A stretch of 64,000 bases of DNA from Coccinella septempunctata (GCF_907165205.1 NC_058189.1:39892270-39956269); one strand, 5' to 3'. Shown: positions 33,005-42,857, counted from the stretch's first letter. Notes: generated by a model not told the origin, from the letters alone. A program made the numbers and translations.

Positions 33005-34191
33005 TATACCTCATTCACTTTTATTTTAGCAGTCCGTTGGCCACGGAAATTTGACACATTTCACTCTGTATAGTACGGAAACGTGGGGTTATGAAGCTTG
33101 TCAAAACATTTTTGGGTTTTTAATCAACGCTATGTTGCCTGTTCTACGTAAAAGTTTCTGTTATTACGTATTTTATTACAATGTCGAATCTCTTCGGAAA
33201 ATATGTGACGAACATAATTGAAGTTTATACAAACTGATTGAAGGCATACCAAATCCAGTTATTTGCATGGAAAATACAAGAGATCAGTATAATATCATAA
33301 TATGCACTAGCTTGAGGAGAGTTAATGTTCGTTATCTTCTTTGGCTTACATCATTTGTAGATTTCAAAAATATTAACCCGAAGATGAAATGCATATGATG
33401 CAGTGGTTGGGAATGGGTATCTCCCGAAGGAATTAACAGATAATTACAAGAATGTTAAATTCTTCAACAAAAATCATCTTGCTTGCATCAATATAAGTAA
33501 AAGGAATTGAAGGAAGTTTCAAGTTAAGATGTACTTCACCTTTCAACAAAAATTTCACATGAATAAACAAGTAACAGGGCAACTTGCGCGTATTCGTGGC
33601 TATTCATCTTAATACGTTGATGTAATAATAATAATAATTAGGTATTGATTGCTACCTTAAGACATTTACATTGTATAGGACAAGACAAATGAAAAATAGA
33701 AAAATCCATTTTGGGGAACTTATTCTACGATGACATTTATCGAAAATCTTGTAGAAAACGAAAATTCACTCAAACATAAAATTCTCAAATGCCACCACAA
33801 GGAAATTCTTTGTCATCCTCTTCATTCACAATCTTTCTGTTTGTGGAAATATTCAGCTGAAATATAAGTCGTTTAGATTCAGATGAAACATTATATAAAT
33901 TCTTACATTGAATATGTTCGCTACCGTCTGACGTATTGTGGATTTTAGAATATCAGGGTATAACTATTTGAATGAGCGGACCTGAATTCTAAATAGCACT
34001 TCTTGAAACCCTGTCTCTTTTTTCAGTCACTTTCGGCATTTTCGTAATAAAAATTTATATTAGTTGTGGCAACAGCGTTATGGCATTAACGACATTTCAT
34101 GAGTGCCAACCTTACTTCGTTCTAGTTACAAAAACTTGAGAAAATTATTTCATGGCCAACCGACTGCTAAAATAAATTTGAATGAAGTATA
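33005..34191. mobile_element. TIR repeat family X, complete copy inside Pao1
   Basis: TATACCTCATTCAC, then TTATTTTAGCAGTCCGTTGG at the left, and the inverted CCAACCGACTGCTAAAATAA, then TTGAATGAAGTATA at the right, form about 40-bp TIRs with TA at the edges (Tc1/mariner-type duplication). The 1187-bp interior holds no transposase and matches 16597-17515 and 63003-63920. It lies between the Pao1 integrase stop (32980) and the 3' LTR, so it is younger than Pao1. Confidence 0.8.
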
Positions 34192-34314
34192 GTTGTATGC
34201 ATACTTACTATTTACATTGTTCATGCATTCTCAACACTATTTTATTTTAAAAACATTATCTGTAGAAGTATTTTTTGTTTTTGTTTAAATGTAGCCATTT
34301 CAAAGCCGGCGGTA

Positions 34315-34513
34315 TGTTAGTGATCCGACAACATTGTAAAAAGTAGTAAAAAGGCAGGTGGGCACCGCGAGTGTGCAAGTCGAGTCAGTACAGACGTACA
34401 GTACAGTCCACTGCGATGAAGAGATGACATGCTCTTCAAAAAAGCGTTTTACAATTTTGAGTTGTTTTAATCTATTACGAAGTGGTGAAACAATCCCCCA
34501 CCCTGAGTTACCA
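34315..34513 (+). repeat. Pao1 3' LTR, 199 bp
   Basis: Starts TGTTAGTGATCCGACAACAT and ends GAGTTACCA. It is bounded on the outside by the target duplication CCAAT and continues into Helitron coding sequence. The matching 5' LTR fragment is at 23116. Confidence 0.8.
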
Positions 34514-35760
34514 CCAATGATGAGATCACGCAGTATCAAATTGGTCCATATGTCAGCTGCAATGAGGATATTTTCATTTCCCATACATGAACGTTCTCCG
34601 ACTGTTGTACACCTGGCAGTTCATCTGGAAAGTGGACAAAGAGTGCATTTCAATTCTACAAATATGGTTCAACGAGCTGAAACACCTCCAGCAACAACAT
34701 TGACCAGTTTTTTTTTCCATATGCCAAAGTGATCCATTTGCACGAACTTTACTCTGAGATGCCACGCTATTATACTTGGAATGCTTCTTCAAAGAAATTT
34801 CAACGCCGAAGACAAGGTAATGTGGTGCCCAACCATCCAGATGTGCGTTCAACTGATGATCTTGGTCGCATTTACACAGTTCATCCGAAAAATGAGGAAT
34901 GTTTCTACTTGCGATTATTGCTGGTGAACGTTCGTGGGACGATATCTTTCGAGTCTCTTCCAACTGTCGATGGTGTTGTGTATCCAACATTTCGTGCTGC
35001 ATGTCAAGAGCTCAATGTTCTTGAAACCGATACACAAGGGATATACCAATCGCTGAAGCAATTGTTTCTGCATATGCAAGCCAGATTCGCATATTATTTG
35101 CCATCATTATTTCGGCATGCTTTCCGTCGAATCCATGTGAACTGTGGAATAAGTACAAAGATGACATGTCAGAAGACATATTACATCGTATTCGTGTCAA
35201 ATCAGGCAATCCCAATCTAGAGGTGAATGCGGAGATCCATAACAAGGCTTTGATTTTGATCGAAGACCTGTGTTATCTCATGTCTGGCAGTTTGTTGGTC
35301 AAGTTAGGAATGCCATCGCCTCATCGTGGAACTAACGACGTTTTCAATAGAGAATTGGAACGCAAACGAGAGTATGATCGAGATGCCTTAAACCAATTAG
35401 TACAAACATTGAAGACAATGGAAGAAGGGAATGGGGGCTTATTTTTCCTTGATGCCGCCGGTGGAACTGGTAAAACTTCACTAATCTCAATAATTTTAGT
35501 CTCTATTCGTGCAAAATCAGAAATTGCAGTAGCAGTCGCTTCTTCTGGGATAGCAGCCACTTTGCTAGAGGGATGCAGAATAGCTCATTCTGCGTTTAAG
35601 TCACCTTTAAACCTGCAGACAGTTGAGTACCCAACATGCAATATTGCAAAGCACTCAGTAGTGGCAAAGGTTCTGACTGCAAGTAAAATAATTATCTGGG
35701 ATGAATGGACAATGGCACATAAACGAGCAACCTTCTGCCTCATTTATTCTCGCACCCGGT
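34514..35760 (+). pseudogene. Helitron linker and Pif1-like helicase fragment
   Basis: Continues the Rep region after Pao1. Frames in order: FSFPIHERSPTVVHLAVHLE (near 34560-34720), YSEMPRYYTWN to RLLLVNVRGT and FRAACQELN (34730-35030), then 35166-35762 with DAAGGTGKTSL (Walker A), ASSGIAATLLEG and IIIWDEWTMAHK (Walker B). These are Pif1-type helicase motifs I, Ia and II. Motifs III-VI are absent: the frame ends at 35760, about 280 bp before the 3' terminal hairpin. Several frameshifts (near 34720 and 35030-35165). Dead gene. Confidence 0.85.
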
Positions 35761-36017
35761 AAAAAAACTAAAAATGTCGTTCATTACAAGGTACAATAAT
35801 GAAGGAATTGTAAAATATTCAAAACAAAAATTTTTATTATGTACAATTGGGTACCTACCTACCTCTTAAGTAAAGAGAATTCTTTTAATGTAAATGACAA
35901 TGTACATACCTATTTCAATGTAGTTAAATTTTTTCGTATATTTTGTACTTTAATTTCACCTAATATATCTCCTGCTTGAAAAAATACCAATGGTTAGTAC
36001 AACTTGTGTCTCTGAGG

Positions 36018-36044
36018 CGAAACAAAGTTCGCTGGGTCAGATAG
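36018..36044 (+). other. Helitron 3' terminal hairpin and degenerate end
   Basis: GCGAA-ACAAA-GTTCGC type hairpin followed by TGGGTCAGATAG and T. It is close to the end of the complete non-autonomous copy at 11706 (GGGTCAGCTAG before T), with C of CTAG changed to A. Confidence 0.6.
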
Positions 36045-36670
36045 TATTTAATATAACAAAATATATTTCATTGATTGAATTCATAAAGATTAAAAATTCA
36101 CTTCGTTGTGAGAAGAATAGGATGTTAAATATCGACACGAATTAAAAAATTATGGTCACTATAAAAAAAAAGCAGTCCTCGGCCACGCAATATTATTTAC
36201 CGAATTGAATAAATAAATCTTACAGTTTACGCAAATATCGAGAAAATCATGAAATTCATGTTATAGGATGATTTCGCGAAATTTTAACGACATTCCAAAT
36301 TTACCTGAAACCTTACTGCAAAACGAATGATATTTGATTGCAGTTTTCTGGAACTTCATGGAAGCTATTTTGATTCAAAATTTCGGATGGATAGGCGATT
36401 CCGTTCAGGAGTTAGAGTGGTTTTAATTTCCATTCATATTTTAAAAACACCTTGTAAATCAGAATTTAGAAAACTTGGTTAAATATATGGGGGTTTTTTG
36501 TGATCTTCGAGTTCTTACTTTTTCCTTAAATATTTGGATGATGATCCTTCTGCCTTCCGACATCTTCTCTAGAGATTGTTATGTTTTCTTATAAAATACA
36601 TAAAAATGCTATTTTTATTTTGAATATATTTTGAGTACTGAAGTACACGCATGCAGTAACTGCAGGAAGC
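36045..36670. other. AT-rich spacer without recognised features
   Basis: Between the Helitron 3' end and the TAA microsatellite. No frame or repeat end that can be supported. Confidence 0.4.
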
Positions 36671-36693
36671 ATAATAATAATAATAATAATAAT
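36671..36693. repeat. (TAA)n microsatellite, target-like site of the R4/Dong-type LINE
   Basis: Seven to eight ATA/TAA units immediately before sequence assigned to the 5' region of the R4-like copy A. The Bombyx LINE Dong is known to lie in TAA repeats, so this may be the insertion site. Confidence 0.65.
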
Positions 36694-37162
36694 GTCTGGC
36701 CTGCCTGGAAGCTATCTAGTAGATGGCCTGTAGGGTAGCCAACGTAACGACGTAGACAGTGCAGCCAGCCACGCCTGCTGTCCGCAGTCCCATTCCTCTT
36801 TCCCCTCTCTTTCACATCCATTAAAGGGGTGCTATTTCTGCTCCCATTTCTGTAACCCTCACCCAAACCGAGAGAGGGGAGCACTTTTTTTTTTTTTTTT
36901 TTTTTTTGTGTAGCAGGGGGAAAATCTGCAAGACAGACGAACCACCCTCATCTCCTGAGGGGGAACAGTGTGGGGTTTCTCACTCTCCTGAGCTCGAGAC
37001 CCACTAAAAACCCTACTGCTTCTTGAATTTTGGTTCCGGGCATTTGCCTATAAACCGTTCATCTCTTGGTCGGTTTTCTTCTCGCACACTATCGTGCTGG
37101 GATTTATGTGTTTATCCTCTATTGGATTAACACTTTATTGAATTTTTCAATAAGTTGTTATT

Positions 37163-39883
37163 TTAATCTCTTTTTAATTGATCTCTTGGTCTCCTTCGGT
37201 AAATTCGCATTCTCCTTTTGTCTTCCTCTGGGTCGTAGTCCACTAGTCTCCTGAGTTCTTGATTCGGATGGTTTTTCGCTGTTTCGAATAATTTCTCTGC
37301 TTTTCTGTTCATGAATTCCGTTATGGTTTCCCATTTCAGGTCCTTATAAATTTGTCTATTCCTGACAAACCAAGGTGCATCTATTGCACATCGTAGCAGC
37401 TTGTTTTCAGTGGCCTGAATTCTTTTGATATGGCTCTTTGCCGCGAAACCCCAGGCAACTGATCCATAAGTCAGTTGAGGCCTAGCAACGGCTTTGATTA
37501 TCTTCAATTTTGTCTCTTTCGACATGTGGCTTCTTCTTCCTATCAGAGGATAGAGTCTATTCATCGCTGCTTTCGTTTTGTCGATTGCTTGTTTGATATG
37601 ACTTTTCCAAGTAAGTCCTTTGTCAAGTGTTATTCCTAAATATTTGGCTTCATTTTTCCAGTCGATTTCTTCGCCGTCAACATCCAGTTTCGTTGTGGGT
37701 CGCAGTCTTCTCTTCTGTAGTAATATTGCTTGGCTCTTTTGTCCATTGAGCTTGATTTTCCACTTTATGCACCAGTCATTTGTTTCGTCAATCGACTCTT
37801 GTAGAACTCGTTCTATTATTTCAGGATTTCGGTGTCGAGTTGCTATGCCTGTGTCGTCAGCATATAACGTTAGCATGGTTCTTGGATTTTTCGGAATATC
37901 GTGGATGTATATGTTGTACAGAAGTGGCCCAAGTACTGATCCTTGGGGTACTCCAGCCTCTATATCTCTTGTTGAGGAGCATTCTCCTCCCACTTTCACG
38001 TAAAACCTTCTATTTTTGAGATAATTCCGTATCAACTTGCATATTTTGATCGAATATCCAGCACATCTCATCTTATATATTAATCCTTCATGCCATACTC
38101 TGTCGAATGCTCTGGCGACGTCTAGTAAAACAAGACCTGTAGCTTGTTTATTTTGGAATCCCTCTGTTATGTACTCTGTGAGCCTTAATAATTGTTGTTC
38201 TGTTGAATGCTCTCTTCTGAATCCGAACTGTTCTGGTGGAATTAGTTTCAGATTTTCGGTTTCCTCATTTAGCCTCGTGGCGATAATTCTTTCTACTACT
38301 TTTCCTAAAGCCGACAGTAGACTTATCGGTCTGTAGTTTTGTGGAAACTTCTTCTCTTTGAATGGTTTATTGAATACTATGACTTCTGCTGTTTTCCATT
38401 TTTCTGGGTAGTGTTCTGTCCTCATAATTCCATTCGCGATATTAGTTAGAGCGGCTATACCTTTTCTAGGTAATTTCTTTAACATAACATTCGTTATTTT
38501 ATCGCTTCCGGGAGCTTTCCTCTTCTTCAAACTTCTAATTATTTCCCTGATTTCATTTGGCGATGTTGGCTTGTCTATTTCAGCAGTCGCTGGTAATTCA
38601 TCCATTTCTTCATCATTTTCTTCAACCTGTTCTTCCAAATCTTCATTATCGTCGTCTATCCTGTAATTTATTCTCGATTCTCGTTCGATCGAGTCCGCCA
38701 ATGCATCTGCCTTATCAGTATTGGTATAAGCCATTCCCCTTTCTCCGTGTAGGGGTGGAATTTTAGTCTTTTCTCCTCGTAGGCTTTTTTGCATTCTCCA
38801 TGCAGAATGATCGATTGTATTCAGTTCTTGAACCCTTTTGTTCCATCTGCTTGTTCTTAGATCTTTCAGGGCATTTTTCAGAACTTGGCTATGTCGGTTG
38901 AGGTTCCTTCTATTTAGATCATTTTTGTTCATCCTATATATTCTTCTGAGTCTTCGATATTCTTGTATAAGATCTTTTACTTCTTTAGGCGTATCGCCAT
39001 GCGGATGACTTGGAGCTGGTCTCTTCACTCTTCTCGTGCTTTTTTCGTAAGCTTTCAATATAATCTCTTCCAGTTTATCAACCGCACATTCCAGATCGTC
39101 TGGAGTGTTTATTGTTGGAATTTCTGTTATTTCCGATTGTATTAAATGGCTGTATTTAGTCCAATTGGTATATTCTCTCATTTCCAGCAGTTTTTCTCTT
39201 GGTTCTTCTCCAATTGTCAATTCCACGGGATTGTGGTTTGAGGTTCCATCTTCCAAAGTTTCAATCGAGAATTCTTGAGTTATATTTTTCAATATCGCGA
39301 TATCTATTACATCTGGTATTCCTCTTCCAAAAGCAAGATATGTCGGTAGCTCTGGTCTAATAACTATGGCATTTTGTTTTTCGGCGAAATCCTTGAGTTT
39401 TTTGCCATTTCTATTCTCTGTTATGCTATTCCATAATGGGGATTTACAGTTGAAATCTCCGATGGAGATTTTCGGGTTTGATCCTTCCAACATGTTGTTT
39501 ATCTCTTCTTCCAATAGATTGTTTTGTGGTGGCTTATACGCCGAGGTTATTTCGACTCTTTGCCGATTTAATTCGGCAACAATCGTCACTTTTTCTGTTT
39601 TTCCTTGTGTTTCGTCGGATCTACTTTTAAAGTAGTGTTTCAGATCTGTTCTCACCAATATTGCTACTCCTCCTCCGGTGTTTGTAATTCTGTCACATCT
39701 ATATGTTTCATAATTCATGAAATTCAGTCTTCTGTTCCGGTTTATTCTTGTTTCCTGTAGGGCTATAATATCAGGTTGTCTTTCTGATATTATTTGTTCT
39801 ATCTCGGCTTTCCGAGTGTTGATCCCGTTTATGTTCCACGAGATTATCTTGAGGGATTTCTTCCTAATATCCGTAAGGTCCAT
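37163..39883 (-). CDS. Jockey LINE ORF2 (APE endonuclease and reverse transcriptase)
   Basis: 906 codons, uninterrupted. Endonuclease (about 8-230): ISWNINGINTRKAEI, IIALQETRI (Glu), GGGVAILVR, SIGDFNCKSPLWNS (Asp, Asn), SNHNPVEL (His; the usual Asp before it is Asn). RT (about 430-720): NYRPISLLSALGKVVERI, FGFRREHSTEQQLLRL, VLLDVARAFDRVWHEGLI (Asp), GVPQGSVLGPLLYNIYIHDI, LTLYADDTGIATR (Y-A-D-D). The C-terminal domain has no RNase H, as expected for Jockey. The start overlaps the ORF1 stop, implying translation by termination-reinitiation. Confidence 0.92.
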   Translation of the reverse strand: MDLTDIRKKSLKIISWNINGINTRKAEIEQIISERQPDIIALQETRINRNRRLNFMNYETYRCDRITNTGGGVAILVRTDLKHYFKSRSDETQGKTEKVTIVAELNRQRVEITSAYKPPQNNLLEEEINNMLEGSNPKISIGDFNCKSPLWNSITENRNGKKLKDFAEKQNAIVIRPELPTYLAFGRGIPDVIDIAILKNITQEFSIETLEDGTSNHNPVELTIGEEPREKLLEMREYTNWTKYSHLIQSEITEIPTINTPDDLECAVDKLEEIILKAYEKSTRRVKRPAPSHPHGDTPKEVKDLIQEYRRLRRIYRMNKNDLNRRNLNRHSQVLKNALKDLRTSRWNKRVQELNTIDHSAWRMQKSLRGEKTKIPPLHGERGMAYTNTDKADALADSIERESRINYRIDDDNEDLEEQVEENDEEMDELPATAEIDKPTSPNEIREIIRSLKKRKAPGSDKITNVMLKKLPRKGIAALTNIANGIMRTEHYPEKWKTAEVIVFNKPFKEKKFPQNYRPISLLSALGKVVERIIATRLNEETENLKLIPPEQFGFRREHSTEQQLLRLTEYITEGFQNKQATGLVLLDVARAFDRVWHEGLIYKMRCAGYSIKICKLIRNYLKNRRFYVKVGGECSSTRDIEAGVPQGSVLGPLLYNIYIHDIPKNPRTMLTLYADDTGIATRHRNPEIIERVLQESIDETNDWCIKWKIKLNGQKSQAILLQKRRLRPTTKLDVDGEEIDWKNEAKYLGITLDKGLTWKSHIKQAIDKTKAAMNRLYPLIGRRSHMSKETKLKIIKAVARPQLTYGSVAWGFAAKSHIKRIQATENKLLRCAIDAPWFVRNRQIYKDLKWETITEFMNRKAEKLFETAKNHPNQELRRLVDYDPEEDKRRMRIYRRRPRDQLKRD

Positions 39884-40971
39884 TAATTCAGTTTACTGAA
39901 TAATGTTTGGAGTTTTTTCTCCATTTCCCTCTCAATTTTCAACATTATCTTGTTGAAAATTTTTTCCGTGAAGATATCTAAATCATCGGCTGATTCAGAT
40001 ATCTTTTTCTTCTCCTGTTGACTGTTCACAGCTTGTTTCATTGTAAGCTTTTTCTGTCCTTCTTTTTTCTGGACGGGTTTTGGAGTCTCCCTCTTCTTTT
40101 CCTGCTCTGTAGGTTGGATCTTCGCTACTTCCTGAATTTTTTGTTCAGAAGTTGTTGTTTTTGTTACCTTCTTTTTATGTTCAATTGATTTTCGGGAATT
40201 TTTCTTTCTGGTCACCAACTTGAACTCGCTACATCCTTTATAGCTAGCTGGATGGCCCTCTTCTCCACATAAGACGCATGTGGCATTTCTCTCTTCACCT
40301 TTTCTGGTGAGTGTGCAGTCATTGCTGCTGTGGCTTCCTGAGCACTTCACGCATCTCCACGGGAAGGAGCATTTGTTTTGTGCATGCCCGTACCTTTGGC
40401 ACCTAAAGCACTGGCTTGGACTTTCAGGCCTCTTTTTATGCTCAACCACAATACAGAGGTTGTAGAGTCGCTTCACTTCGAATATTTCCTTTTTCTGGGT
40501 TTTAACCAGGTAGAGAGGTATTTGTTTCTTTGTCTTGTTCGATGTCATTCTGGACACCTCAGCGTCTGTTATTCCCTGGAATATCAGGTCGTCCTTAATC
40601 AACGCAAGATCAGCGTCGATTGGTAAATGCCTAATAACGGCATATATCTTCTTCTCCTCCTCCATTTGGTAGGTAAAAAATTCTTTACCATGCTGCTCGA
40701 AGAATATAGTGATTTTTCTAAAATCATCTACGGTTGACGCGATGATTTTTATACCGTCTTTAACTGTAGTTGCACGGTTGTAATTTATCCTTTTTGTGTA
40801 GAGAGCTTTAGATATCTCTACCCAATCTGAGGTGCCCATCATCGTGATGGGTGGAATTTTATCTCTTTTAGGCACTTCCGTTGCCTTCTTGACAGTCTCC
40901 TCATCAGAAGAGGAGCTTTCTTTTCGCGCGCGTTTAGTTGGGGGCGGATCGATGCAATTAAACAAGAACAT
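39883..40971 (-). CDS. Jockey LINE ORF1 (gag-like RNA-binding protein)
   Basis: 362 codons. The N-terminal part from about residue 9 is PPPTKRARKESSSSDEETVK (basic then acidic, nuclear-signal-like). A central domain (about 45-190) with IYAVIRHLPIDADLALIKDD is of the LINE gag type. Three zinc knuckles follow at about 195-260: CFRCQRYGHAQNKC, CVKCSGSHSSNDC, CVLCGEEGHPASYKGC. The C-terminus is a Lys/Gln-rich tail and coiled-coil-like end. The first few residues (MFLFNCI) probably come from flanking DNA, so the native start is lost. Its stop TAA overlaps the ORF2 start by one base (TAATG). Confidence 0.85.
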   Translation of the reverse strand: MFLFNCIDPPPTKRARKESSSSDEETVKKATEVPKRDKIPPITMMGTSDWVEISKALYTKRINYNRATTVKDGIKIIASTVDDFRKITIFFEQHGKEFFTYQMEEEKKIYAVIRHLPIDADLALIKDDLIFQGITDAEVSRMTSNKTKKQIPLYLVKTQKKEIFEVKRLYNLCIVVEHKKRPESPSQCFRCQRYGHAQNKCSFPWRCVKCSGSHSSNDCTLTRKGEERNATCVLCGEEGHPASYKGCSEFKLVTRKKNSRKSIEHKKKVTKTTTSEQKIQEVAKIQPTEQEKKRETPKPVQKKEGQKKLTMKQAVNSQQEKKKISESADDLDIFTEKIFNKIMLKIEREMEKKLQTLFSKLN

Positions 40972-42251
40972 CAGCGTCAGCTAGCAATAGAGAGCAACAC
41001 CAACACCTCTGATGAAATCCTTATGCCTGGACAACAACAGCTAGAAAAAATTGACGCTGAAAGTCCATCTTGCAACCCAAGTGAGCCGGAACACCAGGAC
41101 GATAGGGAAGAGCTCCAGCGACAAGTTGACTCTGAGATGACGAGATACTTTGCCGAACTGGAAGGAACAGATTCTCTTTATCGAATAGCACCTCCCCGAC
41201 TAAATACATCCAAGAAACTGTTACTCATAATCGACATCTTCAATAAGGACGTTTTACCTGAGTACCTACATAATGGAAGTTCATTGGAATATCTGCATCT
41301 AGTTTTTTACTTACAGCGCTAACGACAGCTAAAACCATAGGGGCAAAAATTCGCCGAACGAATAACGATGGTCCAAAATTAGACAAATTACATGCGTCAC
41401 CATGGCAGAAACGTCTTCAACACAAAACAGAGAGACTAAGAAGAGACATTGGTCGACTGACGGAGTACTTGAACGGGAATCGCGAAAGAAAGGTTGTGAA
41501 AGCTGCCAAAGAAATCATGGATAGAAACAGAACACACACAGAATGAGAGACGGAGAATGCAACACCTCACAACTTCCTCGACACTCTGAAGCAAAAGTTA
41601 AGTCTGTTTGAAGAACGCCTGAGGAGATATAAAAGCAATTATAGCCGGAAAAGTGACAATAATTCATTCCAAAAGTCGGAAGAAACTTTCTACCGGTCAC
41701 TCGCATCGTCTGATGGCGAAAATGGAAAGTTACCACCGAAGGAAGCCATTGAACAATTCTGGACCGAACAATTTTATCAACGAAACCTCCGTTCAATGGA
41801 GCTACCGGATGGATTGAAGATGAGAAGTCTGAAGCTATAAAATATGAGCCGATTCAACATGACATGATCACAATTGAAGAAGTAAAATCAGCTATCAGAG
41901 GACTACACAACTGGAAAAAACCTTGGGCCTGATGGATTACAGAACTTCTGGATGAAGAAACTTTGGATCATGCATGACAAATTGACCTCCGCAATAAATG
42001 ATAACATTGCAAATCCTGAAAGAATGCCAATATTCCTTACACATGGCACAACGTACCTGTTACCTAAAGACCAAAGGAATACAGAAGACCCATCCAAATA
42101 CCGACCAATCACATGTCTTCCAACCATGTTCAAATTAATTACATCGTGCATTTCAAACCGAATTCACAACCATCGCGAAAGGAATAACATCATCGCCATG
42201 CAACAGAAAGGATGCACCAATGATAGCCGAGGGTGCAAAAAACAGCTAATA
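40950..42251 (+). pseudogene. R4-like ORF, N-terminal part and RT fingers (copy A)
   Basis: Open upstream of the methionine at 41023 to the Jockey boundary (IDAIKQEHQRQLAIES), so the true start is lost. MPGQQQLEKIDAESPS and SEMTRYFAELEGTDSLYRIA follow. After a break near 41322 come KIRRTNNDGPKLDKLH, RRDIGRLTEYLNG and PPKEAIEQFWTEQFYQRN. Then, after further stops, HDMITIEEVKSAIRGLHNWK and PSKYRPITCLPTMFKLITSC (RT fingers) and NNIIAMQQKGC. At least four stops or shifts. The organisation (conserved pre-RT block then RT) matches R4-clade LINEs. Confidence 0.7.
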
Positions 42252-42857
42252 ACACGGGTCAACACCAAATTTGACTTTTACTGCAAAGCATAAAATTTCG
42301 ATAGTTTAGATCCTAATTAGACGAAAAAAAATATATGGCATGAAAAATTTTGCTTCTGTGTTCAGGAGACTGATTCAATGATATCATTTACAATAAATAC
42401 AAGCAACATGTAGAGCCCATGGCTTTTCTTGATTCCAAACAGGAAAGTCACAATATGCTTCATAGGCTTCAGAGAGAACGTGAAATGTCTTTAATTCGCA
42501 TTTCACGTCACGAATTATAATAAATTGACCACATATAAAACATAATGCATCAGCATGGTATTTACACTTTCTTGACGACATTTGAGGTTTGTCTGGGCTT
42601 GTGAACAACACCTTATCGTTGTTTATGACTCGAGTGCCCACTAGTGACACTTTGTAAGGGTAAACGCTCATCTCGCTATTTTTGAATTATTAAAAATTAT
42701 AAAAAAAATGAAGAATGAGCATTATTACTATAACTATCACAAATGCAAACTCTTTACCAAAAAAACGTATTTTCTTTTCGTTTTTGTGCATAATTAACCG
42801 GAAAATCCTAGTATAAACGTTAGGACAAAGAACGAAGAATTTTTTGTAGAGTCGTGT
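42252..42857 (-). mobile_element. 0.6-kb DNA insertion carrying an antisense zinc-domain ORF
   Basis: Absent from copy B at the same point. Its ends ACACGGGTC and GAGTCGTGT share an ACACG terminal inversion. On the minus strand, 42384-42671 encodes a Cys/His-rich protein piece (next entry). The target duplication is not clear-cut (AAT-type bases on each side). Confidence 0.6.
42384..42671 (-). pseudogene. Cys/His-rich N-terminal zinc-binding-like domain ORF
   Basis: SSRKCKYHADALCFICGQFI, then FHVLSEAYEAYCDFPVWNQE and KPWALHVACIYCK: a C-x7-C-x2-C ... H-x2-C-x2-C arrangement. I know this pattern from a large family of repeated, uncharacterised insect ORFs that begin with it and continue with a C-x-x-C. 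Here the protein stops right after the last Cys pair, so only that domain is present. Function unknown. Confidence 0.5.

Larger units (their letters stand above)
23116..34513 (+). mobile_element. BEL/Pao LTR retrotransposon Pao1 (host of nested insertions)
   Basis: Inserted in the Helitron with 5-bp duplication CCAAT (23111-23115 and 34514-34518). The 3' LTR is 34315-34513 (TG...CA). Only the first 31 bp of the 5' LTR remain (23116-23146, TGTTAGTGATCC...). They run straight into the gag zinc-knuckle region, so the rest of the 5' LTR, leader and gag N-terminus are deleted. A second deletion removed the rest of RT and RNase H before the inner BEL element arrived. Remaining order: gag knuckles, protease, RT start, linker, integrase, 3' LTR. 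Confidence 0.85.
21500..36044 (+). mobile_element. Autonomous-type Helitron (RepHel), interrupted by Pao1
   Basis: Rep-side coding (21503-23115) and helicase-side coding (34514-35760) belong to one Helitron split by Pao1, which duplicated CCAAT on each side. Across the split the coding sense resumes directly (NPNTN on the left, DEITQYQIG on the right, when the duplication is counted once). A Helitron-like 3' end follows at 36018-36044: hairpin GCGAA / TTCGC, then TGGGTCAGATAG before T. The final CTAG has become ATAG. The 5' end was not located. The helicase C-terminus is deleted. Confidence 0.8.
36885..40975 (-). mobile_element. Jockey-clade LINE, nearly intact, inserted in copy A
   Basis: Read on the minus strand: ORF1, ORF2, 3' UTR of about 255 bp (37162-36908), and a poly(A) tail of about 23 (T-run 36885-36907). 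The 5' end is truncated near 40950: the first residues of the open frame derive from R4-like DNA. No clear target duplication was found. Both ORFs lack internal stops, making this the most intact LINE in the window. Confidence 0.85.

Noticed and set aside
34300..34584. Minus-strand 94-codon frame and overlapping plus frame from 34358
   Set aside because: They cover the Pao1 3' LTR and its joint with the Helitron; LTR sequence is not coding here.
36885..36907. T-run as a mononucleotide repeat or terminator
   Set aside because: It is the poly(A) tail of the minus-strand Jockey LINE, located about 255 bp after its ORF2 stop.
37620..39899. Several plus-strand frames of 60-127 codons
   Set aside because: They are antisense shadows of the intact Jockey ORF2.
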